A stretch of 64,000 nt of DNA from JANQIO01 sp043513815 (GCA_043513815.1 CP121313.1:2666001-2730000), one strand, 5' to 3'; positions 54,721 to 63,617 are shown, counted from the stretch's first letter. The notes: generated by a model from the sequence alone, not told the origin. Translations and numbers: made by a program.

Positions 54721-55911
54721 CTACCAGCTTACGTAAACCTCGAACAGCAGGTTGGTACGGTCGGTGAACTCCCCCTCTATGGCGCCGATGATGGGCAGCA
54801 ATGGGGTGGATACCGGCGCATCGCCGGCATCCATCCAGGTCATATTGGCGCCCACCGTCATGCCGCTGTCGCGCCGATACTCCAGTGAAGCTCCCAGCCC
54901 CCACAGGGAATCGAGTCGCAGCAGAATATTGCGATTGTCTTCGTCGACCGGATCATCCACGTACAGAACGCCCAGCCCCACAGACCAGCGTGCATTCAGG
55001 CCCATACCCCATCCGAGGCTGGCCACCCAGGTATCATCCAGGTTGTAAGGGTTTACCGTGATACGGCCGCCCTCGTCGACCACCGCGGACTCGATATTAA
55101 ACTTGCTGGCCTCGATCCACAGCAGGTCCAGCGATAGCCAGTGGCTGTTGTCAAAGCGATGGCTGATGCCTCCCAGCACACTTTGCGGCAGGGTGACATT
55201 CAGCTCCAGGTCGCCTTCGGACTGGCGGCCGGGGTCGACATTGCGGTATTCCGGCGTATCCTCCATGTTGGGTTCGTATTCCGAGCGCCAGGACAGGCCA
55301 AGACGGGTGCGCCCGTTGGGCGCCCAGTGGGCACTGAGGATGTAGTTGAGATTGATATCATCTGGCTCCACCTCCACCTCGCCGTCGGCCTCGCCGATGC
55401 CGTTAAAGACCGCGGCCTCCCAGGAGTAGACGGTGTAGTTGACACCCACACCAGCGCCGACGGACCAGGCGTCATTGATGCGATAGGACACCGCTGGCTG
55501 CAGGGTAAAGCTGCCGATCGACCAGTCGCCGGCCAGGTAGCGGGCAACGGAATCTTCCCCGCCGTCGTCACCGAGCCCACCCGTGGCCGACATGGAGACA
55601 CCGGCGGACCACCGGTCATTGAGTGGTCGTACGTAATAAAGCGACGGAATATAGAGCGTGCTGTCGGAATCGGTCTCGGAGGAAAGGCCCAGCCGGGAAG
55701 AACTGACCTCCCAGGTACTCTCGCTGTAAGAGACGATCAGCCCCGTCCGCCAGGCGGCGGTGCCCAGGCGGCTCATACCTGCCGGGTTGCTGCCGACGAT
55801 TCGTGCATCCTGCGCACCGGCCGCCAGGTCCACAAACACCGGCCCGCCGGCCTGCGCCCGGCTCACCGCCAGCAGCGCGAGCAGACAAGGCAGAAGATGG
55901 CGAGTCGTCAT
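54721..55911 (-). CDS. FadL/OmpP1-family outer-membrane transporter
   Basis: 396 residues. Signal peptide (HLLPCLLALLAVSRAQAG) and the family's hallmark AGAQDARIVGSNPAGMSRLG (the N-P-A-G-M of the hatch). The rest is 14-stranded beta barrel (LYIPSLYYVRPLNDRWSAGVSMSATGG, WSVGAGVGVNYTVYSW, SHRFDNSHWLSLDLLWIEASKF, WMDAGDAPVSTPLLPIIGAIEGEFTDRTNLLFEVYVSW) ending in Trp. It admits long-chain fatty acids or other hydrophobic molecules. Fits with the lipid-degrading genes elsewhere in the window. Confidence 0.92.
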   Translation of the reverse strand: MTTRHLLPCLLALLAVSRAQAGGPVFVDLAAGAQDARIVGSNPAGMSRLGTAAWRTGLIVSYSESTWEVSSSRLGLSSETDSDSTLYIPSLYYVRPLNDRWSAGVSMSATGGLGDDGGEDSVARYLAGDWSIGSFTLQPAVSYRINDAWSVGAGVGVNYTVYSWEAAVFNGIGEADGEVEVEPDDINLNYILSAHWAPNGRTRLGLSWRSEYEPNMEDTPEYRNVDPGRQSEGDLELNVTLPQSVLGGISHRFDNSHWLSLDLLWIEASKFNIESAVVDEGGRITVNPYNLDDTWVASLGWGMGLNARWSVGLGVLYVDDPVDEDNRNILLRLDSLWGLGASLEYRRDSGMTVGANMTWMDAGDAPVSTPLLPIIGAIEGEFTDRTNLLFEVYVSW

Positions 55912-55953
55912 GGGAAGGCTCCTTGCATCAGCTTGCTGCCCGACCGCGCAGCG

Positions 55954-56832
55954 TCAGGACTTCCTGGCGGATTTCTTGTTTTTCGGCTTGCGGGAGCCAG
56001 ACTTGCGTGAGGGTTTGCTGTCGCCGCGTTTCTCGAGCTGGCGCTGTTCGCGCTTTTTCTGGGTAGGCGTGGCGTCCTCGATCGGCTTGGGGGACAACTG
56101 CGCGAGCTGGTAAAGGCCTTTCACCTCTTTTTTGTCCAGCTCCACATACATGCCCTGTTTTACCTTGGACGGGATGAACACGTTGCCATAGCGGGTGCGC
56201 TTGAGACGACTGACCACGCAATCCTGGGATTCCCACAGGCGGCGCACCTCACGGGTACGTCCCTCCATGATCACCACGTAGTACCAGTGGTTCCTGCCTT
56301 CGCCGCCGCCGTCGACAATGTCGGTAAAGCGCGCCACACCGTCTTCGAGCATTACGCCCTCGGTCAGGTGCTTGATCGTGTCCTCACCGACCTCGCCCTT
56401 GACCCGCACCATGTACTCGCGTTCGATATTCGAGGAAGGATGCATCAGGGCATTAGCCAGCTCACCATCAGTAGTGAACAGCAACAGGCCGCTGGTGTTG
56501 TAGTCCAGCCGGCCGACGGAAATCCAGCGGCCGTTCTTGAGTTTGGGCAGCTTGTCGAAAACCGTCTTGCGGCCCTCGGGGTCTTTGCGGGACGACACCT
56601 CACCGCGCGGCTTGTGATAAAGCAACACCCGCGTCTTGTCGACTTCACCGACGCTGACTGCACGGCCGTCCACTGAAATGGCAGCCTCGCCACTGACCCG
56701 GTCGCCGAGCTTCGCCTGGCGCCCATCGATCTGCACGCGCCCCGCCTCGATCCAGCGTTCCATTTCGCGGCGCGAACCGAGCCCGGCGCGGGCCAGTACC
56801 TTTTGCAGCTTCTCGCCTTCAGCTTCACCCAT
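55954..56832 (-). CDS. rluB: 23S rRNA pseudouridine(2605) synthase
   Basis: 292 residues from ATG at 56832 (MGEAEGEKLQKVLARAGLGSRREMERWIEAGRVQIDG), overlapping the end of scpB by 8 bases. S4-like RNA-binding domain first, then the catalytic Asp in VGRLDYNTSGLLLFTTDGELANALMHPS, ready for Psi formation at 23S position 2605. The C-terminal tail (about 45 residues) is very basic with SGSRKPKNKKSARKS, and may help ribosome binding. It sits with scpB and scpA, as in many gammaproteobacteria. Confidence 0.95.
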   Translation of the reverse strand: MGEAEGEKLQKVLARAGLGSRREMERWIEAGRVQIDGRQAKLGDRVSGEAAISVDGRAVSVGEVDKTRVLLYHKPRGEVSSRKDPEGRKTVFDKLPKLKNGRWISVGRLDYNTSGLLLFTTDGELANALMHPSSNIEREYMVRVKGEVGEDTIKHLTEGVMLEDGVARFTDIVDGGGEGRNHWYYVVIMEGRTREVRRLWESQDCVVSRLKRTRYGNVFIPSKVKQGMYVELDKKEVKGLYQLAQLSPKPIEDATPTQKKREQRQLEKRGDSKPSRKSGSRKPKNKKSARKS

Positions 56833-57730
56833 GACCGTGATCGCGTTCGTCGGTGTCAGCTTCAGTGCCGGGTGTATTGTCCTGTTCTTCCGCGTTTTCA
56901 CCGGCAGATTCCGCCGCCGCGCGCAGGGCATCCACGCTCAGCGGTTGATCGCCCGCGCTGTCGTCCTGCTCGGCGTCAGTGGCATCATCCACAGCGGCCC
57001 CTTCGGCGCTCTCCTCCGCGGCGCCCTCCTCCGCGGCGCCCTCCTCCGCGGCGCTCTCCTCGGCGTCCAGGTGTTCCGCAACGACAGCCTCCGTCTCGCC
57101 TTCCTGTTCGCCTTCGGCCTGCGGCTCTTCCCCGGCGGCCTCCGGGGACAACTCGGGAATCGGTTCGAAGCCAAGCTCGGCAGTTAGCGTGTCGAAATCG
57201 CGGATCTCGGCCAGCGCCGGCAACTGATCGAGGTTCTTCAGGTTGAAATAATCGAGGAAGCCGCGTGTGGTGGCATACATGGCCGGGCGACCGGGAACGT
57301 CCCGGTGGCCCACCACGCGAATCCAGTCGCGCTCGTGCAGGGTCTTGATGATATTGCTGCTCACGGCCACGCCGCGAATCTCCTCGATTTCGCCGCGGGT
57401 GATCGGCTGGCGATAGGCAATCAGCGAGAGGGTTTCCAGCAGCGCGCGGGAGTACTTGGCGGGACGCTCGCTCCACAGCCGCCCGATCCAGGGGCTCAAT
57501 TGCTGGCGCACCTGGAAGCGGAAGCCACTCGCGACTTCCTGCAGTTCAAAGCCGCGACCTTCACAGCGTTCTGCGACCTGCTTGAGCGCCTCACGAATGT
57601 CGGTGTTGGCGGGTCGCTCGTGCTCCTCGAAAAGGTCGGCCATGTTCTGCACTGTCAGCGGTCGGCCTGCGGCCAGGATCGCCGCTTCCAGGATCTGTAC
57701 CAGGCCATTGGTATCAGCGGCGTCACTCAC
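56825..57730 (-). CDS. scpB: Segregation and condensation protein B
   Basis: 301 residues. The conserved part (to about residue 185) has two winged helices: ILEAAILAAGRPLTVQNMADLF, LETLSLIAYRQPITRGEIEEIRGVAVSSNIIKTLHERDWIRVVGHRDVPGRPAMYATTRGFLDYFNLKNLDQLP. With ScpA and SMC it organises chromosomes. The C-terminal 100 residues are acidic low-complexity, including A-E-E-G-A repeats coded by a 15-bp DNA repeat (57011-57055). The stop-start overlap with scpA is ATGA-like (57727-57730). Confidence 0.94.
   Translation of the reverse strand: MSDAADTNGLVQILEAAILAAGRPLTVQNMADLFEEHERPANTDIREALKQVAERCEGRGFELQEVASGFRFQVRQQLSPWIGRLWSERPAKYSRALLETLSLIAYRQPITRGEIEEIRGVAVSSNIIKTLHERDWIRVVGHRDVPGRPAMYATTRGFLDYFNLKNLDQLPALAEIRDFDTLTAELGFEPIPELSPEAAGEEPQAEGEQEGETEAVVAEHLDAEESAAEEGAAEEGAAEESAEGAAVDDATDAEQDDSAGDQPLSVDALRAAAESAGENAEEQDNTPGTEADTDERDHGHG
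57011..57055 (+). repeat. 15-bp in-frame tandem repeat inside scpB
   Basis: CTCCTCCGCGGCGCC occurs at 57011, 57026 and, with a final T, at 57041. On the minus strand it codes for repeats of A-E-E-G-A in the acidic tail of ScpB. Copy number is likely variable. Confidence 0.9.
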
Positions 57731-58767
57731 GTTTTGTCCTCACTGTCATCTTCGTTGCGGGTCTTGCCAGCATCGTCCGTATTGACGTCTGCGCTGTCGT
57801 CTGCCGGCGCCGGGTCATTGGCGGCGGTATCCGGCGGCGGTTGCTCGCCATCGACGGCGCCGTCATTGCGCGCCTTGACGTGGATGGGACCAAAATTATC
57901 GGTCTGCACAATCTCCACCAGGGACTCCTTGATCAACTCCATAATCGCCAGAAAGGTCACCACCACGCCGAGCCGGCCCTCGTCGACCCTGAACAGGGAA
58001 ACAAAGGGGACAAACTGCTTTTCCCTGAGGCTATCGAGCACGTCCGACATGCGTTCGCGTGTCGATAGAGCCTCACGCTGAATATGATGGTGCTCGTACA
58101 TTTCTGCCCGTCGCAATACCTCGGTAAGGGCGGCGAGCAGTTCCCGCATGTCCACATCCGGGTCCGGCCGGCTGCGCTCCATATCCGGCGGCTCTGCGCT
58201 GGCGGGAAAGACCTCACGTTCCATGCGCGGCAGCTCATCGATCTCTTCGGCCGCCTGCTTGAAGCGCTCGTACTCCTGCAGCCGGCGGATCAGTTGGGCG
58301 CGGGGGTCTTCCTCATCTTCCTCGACGTTCTCCGAGCGCGGCAACAGCATGCGTGACTTGATCTCGGCCAAGACCGCGGCCATCAGCAGATACTCGGCGG
58401 CGAGCTCGAACTGCATGGCATCCATCAATTCCACGTACTGCATATACTGCTCGGTGATGTCCGACACGTCGATGTCGAGGATGTCGATATTCTGGCGCCG
58501 AATCAGGTACAGCAGCAGATCCAGGGGACCCTCGAATGCCTCCAGGAACACTTCCAGCGCCCTGGGGGGAATGTAGAGATCCTTGGGTATTTCGGTCATG
58601 GCCTGGCCCAACACCACAGCGAACGGCATCTCCCCTTGCTGGGGAGACTGGCGCAGGTCAGCCAGGGATTGGGGGGGAGTCTGCTCCGCGGGCACCGAGC
58701 CGCTGGGGGTCTCCTCGGTCGCCGTCCCGGCGGCCGCGTCGGAGGTATCCTCGACTGAATCGCTCAC
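57727..58767 (-). CDS. scpA: Segregation and condensation protein A
   Basis: 346 residues. Core begins EVFLEAFEGPLDLLLYLIRRQNIDILDIDVSDITEQYMQYVELMDAMQFELAAEYLLMAAVLAEIKSRMLLP, the kleisin N-terminal helices that touch SMC; the end has FVPFVSLFRVDEGRLGVVVTFLAIMELIKESLVEI, its winged helix. About 60 residues before the core and 70 after it are low-complexity and acidic. Links SMC heads with ScpB. Confidence 0.94.
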   Translation of the reverse strand: MSDSVEDTSDAAAGTATEETPSGSVPAEQTPPQSLADLRQSPQQGEMPFAVVLGQAMTEIPKDLYIPPRALEVFLEAFEGPLDLLLYLIRRQNIDILDIDVSDITEQYMQYVELMDAMQFELAAEYLLMAAVLAEIKSRMLLPRSENVEEDEEDPRAQLIRRLQEYERFKQAAEEIDELPRMEREVFPASAEPPDMERSRPDPDVDMRELLAALTEVLRRAEMYEHHHIQREALSTRERMSDVLDSLREKQFVPFVSLFRVDEGRLGVVVTFLAIMELIKESLVEIVQTDNFGPIHVKARNDGAVDGEQPPPDTAANDPAPADDSADVNTDDAGKTRNEDDSEDKT

Positions 58768-58913
58768 TGTTCACCTGTCATTCATGGAAGCCGGGATTAT
58801 ACCCCCGCGTCGAATAGCGCCGCTAGCTCAGCCGCCCATGGCGGCGATAAAAAGCACCGCCAACGCAGCCGCCAGGGGACGGCCAGATAGGGGCCCACCT
58901 GCGAAAGGTGTCC

Positions 58914-59540
58914 CTAAGCCGCCTGGAACGGTTCGCTTTCTCCCTTGCCCTCACGCACCAGCCGCGGCGCACCACTCGACAGGTCGATGACCGTGGTGGG
59001 CTCCAGGCCGCAAAAGCCGCCGTCAATCACCAGGTCGACATCGTGCTCCAGGGTATGGCGGATATCGTAGGGGTCAGTCAACGGAAACTCGTCGCCGGGC
59101 ATGATCAGCGTCACGCTCATCAGCGGCTCGCCCAGCGCGGCCAGCAGGTCCAGGGCGATGCGGTTATCCGGCACCCGCAGGCCAATGGTCTTGCGCTTGG
59201 GGTGCTTCAGGCGGCGCGGCACCTCGGATGTGGCCTCCAGGATGAAAGTATAGGGGCCAGGCGTATTGTTGCGCAGCAGCCGGTAGGCGGCGTTGTCCAC
59301 CCGGGCGTAAGTCGCCAGTTCGGACAGGTCACGGCACACCAGGGTGAAATTGTGGTCCTTGTCCAGTGTGCGAATGCGGCGGATACGATCCATCGCATTC
59401 TTGTCGCCAAGATGGCAACCCAGGGCATAGGCAGAATCCGTGGGATAGACAATTACCCCACCCCCCTGCACGATATCCACCGCCTGCCGCACCAGTCGCA
59501 CCTGCGGGTTCTCGGGATGGATCTGGAAAAACTGGCTCAT
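58914..59540 (-). CDS. YciO/YrdC/Sua5-family protein (threonylcarbamoyl-AMP synthase-like)
   Basis: 208 residues from ATG at 59540 (MSQFFQIHPENPQ). KR(Q/L)A..I..GGVIVYPTDSAYALGC, RIRTLDKDHNFTLVCRDLSELATYARVDN, PGPYTFILEATSEVPRRL, KRKTIGLRVPDN and SVTLIMPGDEFPLTDPYDI agree with the YciO branch. TsaC/Sua5 make threonylcarbamoyl-AMP for tRNA t6A, while YciO proteins do so poorly or act otherwise. ATGA overlap (59537-59540) couples it with the PHP gene. Confidence 0.92.
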   Translation of the reverse strand: MSQFFQIHPENPQVRLVRQAVDIVQGGGVIVYPTDSAYALGCHLGDKNAMDRIRRIRTLDKDHNFTLVCRDLSELATYARVDNAAYRLLRNNTPGPYTFILEATSEVPRRLKHPKRKTIGLRVPDNRIALDLLAALGEPLMSVTLIMPGDEFPLTDPYDIRHTLEHDVDLVIDGGFCGLEPTTVIDLSSGAPRLVREGKGESEPFQAA

Positions 59541-60379
59541 ACCGCCTCCAGTTGCTCGGCGCTCAGCAACTCTACTGCTATCGGCAGGTGGCAGGAGTCG
59601 AAGCCCAGCCGCGGGCCGTGGTCCCAATGGGCATGGAAATCACTGCCGGCAGAGGCCATAAGCCGAAATTCGTTGGCTATTTCGCACAGGTCCAGAGTCT
59701 GCTCGCGGGTCTGGCGCCCGGAATACACTTCGATGGCGGTACCACCGGCTGCCTGGAAGTCCGCAATGCAGCGCTTGAGCTTGACGCGGGTCATCTTGTA
59801 CTTGAACGGGTGCGCCAATACCGCGGTGCCCCCGGCGGCCACAATCCAGCCAACCGCCTCGGCCATAGTGGGCCAACAGGTTTTCACGTCACCCACCTTG
59901 CCCGCGCCCAGATACTTGCCGAAGGCCTGATTGGCATCCCTGGCATGTCCCTCGGCCACCATCCAGGCAGCAAAATGCGGACGGCCAATCTGGCTGATCC
60001 CGGCCTCGGCGCGAGCCCCCTCAAGCGCTCCCGGCATATCCAGCTTGTCCAGACGCTCGGCAATGAGCACTGCGCGTTCGCGCCGCGCCGCATCCAGCCT
60101 GGCCAGGCCGGCGACAAGCTCCGGGTGCTCGATATCCATACCCAGGCCCACCACATGTACGCCAACCCCACTCCAGAGGCTGGAGAGTTCGGCGCCGGGC
60201 AGCAGCCGAATGCCCACAGGCAGGCTTCCGCCGTCCAACAGACTGCGGTAACCCGCCACGGTGTCGTGGTCGGTCAGCGCGAACTGCTCGATGCCGGCTG
60301 CGGCGGCTTCCGCCAGCAGCTCGTGGGGTGCCAGCGCGCCATCCGATGCATGACTATGGGTATGGAAATCAATTATCAT
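59537..60379 (-). CDS. PHP-domain phosphoesterase (RNase AM/YciV-like)
   Basis: 280 residues. Metal-binding clusters IIDFHTHSHASDGALAPHELL, FALTDHDTVAGYRSLL, PGAELSS, VLAHPFKYKMTRVKLKRCI, GTAIEVYSGRQ and SAGSDFHAHWDHGPRLG match PHP enzymes of the YciV/RNase AM type, which remove 5' nucleotides from RNA and hydrolyse 3',5'-nucleoside bisphosphates. It lies next to the YciO gene, as in E. coli. Cytoplasmic. Confidence 0.92.
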   Translation of the reverse strand: MIIDFHTHSHASDGALAPHELLAEAAAAGIEQFALTDHDTVAGYRSLLDGGSLPVGIRLLPGAELSSLWSGVGVHVVGLGMDIEHPELVAGLARLDAARRERAVLIAERLDKLDMPGALEGARAEAGISQIGRPHFAAWMVAEGHARDANQAFGKYLGAGKVGDVKTCWPTMAEAVGWIVAAGGTAVLAHPFKYKMTRVKLKRCIADFQAAGGTAIEVYSGRQTREQTLDLCEIANEFRLMASAGSDFHAHWDHGPRLGFDSCHLPIAVELLSAEQLEAV

Positions 60380-60492
60380 GGGCGCAGCATTATCCAGACT
60401 ACGCCCCGCCAGTGGTAGCTATTTAGCACCGCCTGTTTACAAATGTGATACTGCGCCCGGCACTGACCCAGACACCCGTTTTAGAGACTTCC

Positions 60493-61098
60493 ATGAAGCA
60501 ACTTGCGGAATTCATTCCGATCATACTGTTTTTTGTCGCCTACCAGATGAAGGGCGACACCGTATCCGTGGGCGAGTGGAGCTACACTCTGGACGGCATA
60601 TTCTCCGCTACCGCGGTGCTGATCATCGCCACCACCCTGCAGGTGTTGCTGACCTGGCTGTTTACCCGGGAACTGGAAAAGCGGCTGCTTTGGCTACTGG
60701 CTGCCGTCTGTGTGTTCGGCGGCGCGACCCTGCTGTTCCGCGACCAGACTTTCATTTTCTGGAAGCCCACCGTCTTCAACTGGGTGCTGGCGCTGGTCTT
60801 CGGCGGCAGCCACTTCATAGGCGACCGCAACCTCATGGAGCGCACCCTGGGCTCACAGATCACCTTGCCCAAGCCCGTCTGGACACGCCTGCTGTGGCTC
60901 TGGGTGGGCAACTTCTGCGTGGTGGGCACACTAAACCTGGTAGTGGCCTACCAGTTCAGCGAGGCCTTCTGGGTCAGCTACAAACTCTATTCCGCGCTCG
61001 GCTTTACTGTGCTGTTAACCCTTATTACCGGCATCATGATTGCGCCGCATATCCATGAAGAGGAGCCAGCGGCCGATACCGCCGCAGAGGTAGACTGA
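60493..61098 (+). CDS. yciB: Inner-membrane septation/intracellular-septation protein YciB
   Basis: 201 residues from ATG at 60493 (MKQLAEFIPIILFFVAYQMKGD). Five membrane helices; signatures LLFRDQTFIFWKPTVFNWVLALVFGGSHFIGDRNLMERTLGSQITLP and LWVGNFCVVGTLNLVVAYQFSEAFWVSYKLYSALGFTVL are those of YciB. It influences envelope synthesis. Stop TGA overlaps the ATG of yciI (61096-61100). Confidence 0.93.
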   Translation: MKQLAEFIPIILFFVAYQMKGDTVSVGEWSYTLDGIFSATAVLIIATTLQVLLTWLFTRELEKRLLWLLAAVCVFGGATLLFRDQTFIFWKPTVFNWVLALVFGGSHFIGDRNLMERTLGSQITLPKPVWTRLLWLWVGNFCVVGTLNLVVAYQFSEAFWVSYKLYSALGFTVLLTLITGIMIAPHIHEEEPAADTAAEVD

Positions 61099-61397
61099 TG
61101 TACTACGCCATCATCTGCGAAGACGTCGCCGACAGCTTGCCGCTGCGAACAGGCGTTCGCCCGCAACACCTTGAGCGCGTCGAGCAGCTCAAGCGCGAAG
61201 GCCGCCTGCTGGTGGCCGGCCCCCATCCTGCCGTGGACACCGAGGAGCCCGGCGAAGCCGGCTTTACCGGCAGCCTGATCATTGCTGAATTCGACAGCCT
61301 CAGCGACGCCCGGGCCTGGGCAGACTCAGACCCCTATGTGACCGCCGGCGTATTTGAACGGGTGGTGGTCAAGCCCTACAAAATCGTTCTACCCTGA
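61098..61397 (+). CDS. yciI: YciI-family protein
   Basis: 99 residues. MYYAIICEDVADSLPLRTGVRPQHLERVEQLKREGRLLVAGPHPAVD has the His-Asp pair thought to be the active site (R-P-x-H-L-x-R and the E-D-V start); AWADSDPYVTAGVFERVVVKPYKIVL closes the ferredoxin-like fold. Small dimeric protein of unproven enzymatic role. Directly coupled to yciB. Confidence 0.93.
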   Translation: MYYAIICEDVADSLPLRTGVRPQHLERVEQLKREGRLLVAGPHPAVDTEEPGEAGFTGSLIIAEFDSLSDARAWADSDPYVTAGVFERVVVKPYKIVLP

Positions 61398-61427
61398 CTG
61401 CAGATTACCAACAGGAATACACGCTTC

Positions 61428-62117
61428 ATGAACTGCTTCAAAACCCTGTGGACCAGCCTCGGACTCTGTGCACTGGCCCTGCAGGTCGGTACGGTCATGG
61501 CACAGGAAACCCGCTACATCACTGACGTCCTCTATGTGCCCCTGCGCGCCGGACAGGGCAGCGAGTACCGCATTGTCCACCGTGGCCTGCCCAGCGGCAC
61601 CCGGCTGACCGTGCAGGAGAGCAACGAAGACAGCGGCTACTCGCTGGTCTCTACCGACAACGGGACTGAAGGCTGGATGCTGACTCGCTACCTGACCGAG
61701 GCATTGCCGGCCAGTGATCGGCTGGCTGCCCTGCAGGCCGATTACGACGCCCTGATCGGCGACGACGACAGCCTGCGCTCGCAGCTGGTGGAGATGCGCC
61801 AGGCCCTCAGCGCGGCCACTGACCGCGCCGAAGGCCTCGAGCAGGCGCTGGGCGATAGCCGCACAGAACTGCAGGACCTCAAGCGCCTGTCCAGCAACGC
61901 GTTGAATCTGGATATCACCAACCGCAGGCTCACCGAGGATAGCCAGATCATGCATTCGCGACTGGAAGTACTCGAGGCCGAGAACCGACGCCTTAAAGAC
62001 AGTGCCGACAGCCGCGCGTTCATGAACGGCGCCATGGCCGTGCTGGCCGGTATCGTGATCGCCCTGTTGGCCCAGCGCCTGCGTCCCCGGCCGCGCAGCA
62101 GCACAAGCTGGGTCTGA
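61428..62117 (+). CDS. Exported SH3-domain protein (TIGR04211 type) with coiled coil and membrane anchor
   Basis: 229 residues. Signal peptide (TLWTSLGLCALALQVGTVMAQ), an SH3b domain (YITDVLYVPLRAGQGSEYRIVHRGLPSGTRLTVQESNEDSGYSLVSTDNGTEGWMLTRYL), a coiled coil (about 95-185, many Leu heptads), and a C-terminal helix AFMNGAMAVLAGIVIALLAQ followed by basic residues. The layout fits the TIGR04211 family, placed in the inner membrane facing the periplasm. It stands 30 bases after yciI. Confidence 0.88.
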   Translation: MNCFKTLWTSLGLCALALQVGTVMAQETRYITDVLYVPLRAGQGSEYRIVHRGLPSGTRLTVQESNEDSGYSLVSTDNGTEGWMLTRYLTEALPASDRLAALQADYDALIGDDDSLRSQLVEMRQALSAATDRAEGLEQALGDSRTELQDLKRLSSNALNLDITNRRLTEDSQIMHSRLEVLEAENRRLKDSADSRAFMNGAMAVLAGIVIALLAQRLRPRPRSSTSWV

Positions 62118-62147
62118 CCCGAATCTGCAAGCCAAGGAGTAAATGCA

Positions 62148-62804
62148 ATGAAACACTGGATCGCCGCCCTGCTACTGGTCACTGCCCACTCAGCCGCTGC
62201 TGAAGACCCGCAGGTGATTCTGCGCACCAGCCACGGCGACATTACCCTGCGACTATTTGCCGACAAGGCGCCGATAACCGTGGAGAATTTTCTGGCCTAT
62301 GCCGACAGCGGTTTCTTTGAAGGCACCATTTTCCACCGGGTGATCCCCGGCTTCATGATCCAGGGCGGCGGCATGACACCGCGCATGGAAGAAAAGCCCA
62401 CCGGGGACCCGATAAAAAACGAATCCCGCAACCGCCTGCACCACGAACGCGGCACGGTCGCCATGGCCCGCACCAACGACCCGGACAGCGCCACCAGCCA
62501 GTTCTTCATCAATGTAAGAAACAATTTCCGCCTCGACTGGTCACCGAGCAGCCCGGGCTACACCGTATTCGGCGAAGTCATCGATGGTATGTTCGCGGTG
62601 GACTCCATTGCCATGGAGCCCACCGGGCGACTGATGGGACACGACGACGTGCCGGTCAACCCCATTTTGATCACTGAGGTTGTCGTAGTTGGAGAGGAGA
62701 GTGCTGGAGAGGAGAGTGCTGGAGAGGAGAGTGCTGGAGAGGAGAGTGCTGGGCAGGAAGAAGACACCGAGGCGGCCGCCCTGGAGACCGAGTCCAGCGA
62801 ATGA
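62148..62804 (+). CDS. Exported peptidyl-prolyl cis-trans isomerase (cyclophilin) with a repeat tail
   Basis: 218 residues. Signal peptide (HWIAALLLVTAHSAAA), then a cyclophilin core: VILRTSHGDITLRLFADKAPITVENFLAYADSGFFEGTIFHRVIPGFMIQGGGM, ARTNDPDSATSQFFINVRNN, GYTVFGEVIDGMFAVDSIA. The short-type bacterial Ppi domain acts on periplasmic proteins. The C-terminal 40 residues are acidic with four copies of G-E-E-S-A from a 15-bp repeat. Coupled to the next gene by ATGA (62801-62804). Confidence 0.93.
   Translation: MKHWIAALLLVTAHSAAAEDPQVILRTSHGDITLRLFADKAPITVENFLAYADSGFFEGTIFHRVIPGFMIQGGGMTPRMEEKPTGDPIKNESRNRLHHERGTVAMARTNDPDSATSQFFINVRNNFRLDWSPSSPGYTVFGEVIDGMFAVDSIAMEPTGRLMGHDDVPVNPILITEVVVVGEESAGEESAGEESAGEESAGQEEDTEAAALETESSE
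62691..62750 (+). repeat. 15-bp tandem repeat in the cyclophilin tail
   Basis: GGAGAGGAGAGTGCT stands four times without change (62691, 62706, 62721, 62736) and codes G-E-E-S-A four times. Unchanged copies point to recent expansion. Confidence 0.95.
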
Positions 62805-63589
62805 TCGCGCTTAGCGTCAACCTCAACAAAATCGCGCTGATCCGCAATTCGCGGGACACCACCAACCCCAGCGTTACCGAACACGCGCGTATGGCGGTTG
62901 CAGCCGGCGCCGACGGTATTACCGTGCACCCGCGGCCCGACCAACGCCACATCCGTGCCGACGACTGCCTCCAGCTCGCCCCACTAGTCGCTGGCCTGAC
63001 TCACGCCGGTGGCGGTGCCGTGGAGTTCAACATCGAGGGCAACCCTTTTGCGCCGGCCAGGCAAAGCGAGCGAGACAATATCGGCGATTATCCGGGTTTT
63101 ATGGAATTGATTCGCGAAACGCGCCCTGACCAGGCCACCCTGGTACCGGACGGTGACAACCAGCTCACCTCCGACCACGGTTTTGACATGACCCGCGACG
63201 GCGAGCGCGTGGCCGAAATTGTCGCAGCGCTCAAGAAACTCGGCGTACGCAGCAGCCTGTTCATGGATCCAGACCCGCAACAGATAAAGCTGGCAGCGGA
63301 GAGTGGTGCTGACCGCATCGAGCTTTACACCGAAAGCTATGCTGACGCCTGCAAGGGGAATCACGATGTGGATGCCGTATTCGAAAAATTTAGGGCTGCC
63401 GCAGAGCTGGCCGGCGAACTCGGGCTGGGCGTAAACGCCGGTCACGACCTGGACCTCAACAACCTGCCCCGGTTTGCTACGATTCCGGGTATTCTAGAAG
63501 TCTCCATAGGCCATGCTCTGACCGTAGACGCCATTCGCATGGGCTTTGCCAACGCCGTCGCCGCCTACCGGACTGCGTTGGGCCACTGA
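62801..63589 (+). CDS. pdxJ: Pyridoxine 5'-phosphate synthase, Bacteroidetes-like sequence type
   Basis: 262 residues. It condenses 1-deoxyxylulose 5-phosphate with aminoacetone 3-phosphate to pyridoxine 5'-phosphate. SVNLNKIALIRNSRD, GADGITVHPRPDQRHIRADD, VEFNIEGNP, DQATLVPDGDNQLTSDHGFD, SGADRIELYTESYADAC, LGVNAGHDLDLNNLP and EVSIGHALTVDAIRMG follow the PdxJ barrel. The FNIEGNP and LVPD.D.QLTS words are those I know from Bacteroidetes PdxJ, unlike E. coli. The gene is not by recO/acpS, where gammaproteobacterial pdxJ usually sits. It overlaps the cyclophilin stop by ATGA. Confidence 0.9.
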   Translation: MIALSVNLNKIALIRNSRDTTNPSVTEHARMAVAAGADGITVHPRPDQRHIRADDCLQLAPLVAGLTHAGGGAVEFNIEGNPFAPARQSERDNIGDYPGFMELIRETRPDQATLVPDGDNQLTSDHGFDMTRDGERVAEIVAALKKLGVRSSLFMDPDPQQIKLAAESGADRIELYTESYADACKGNHDVDAVFEKFRAAAELAGELGLGVNAGHDLDLNNLPRFATIPGILEVSIGHALTVDAIRMGFANAVAAYRTALGH

Positions 63590-63617
63590 CACAAGCACCC
63601 CGGCAGGAGTTACGCTG

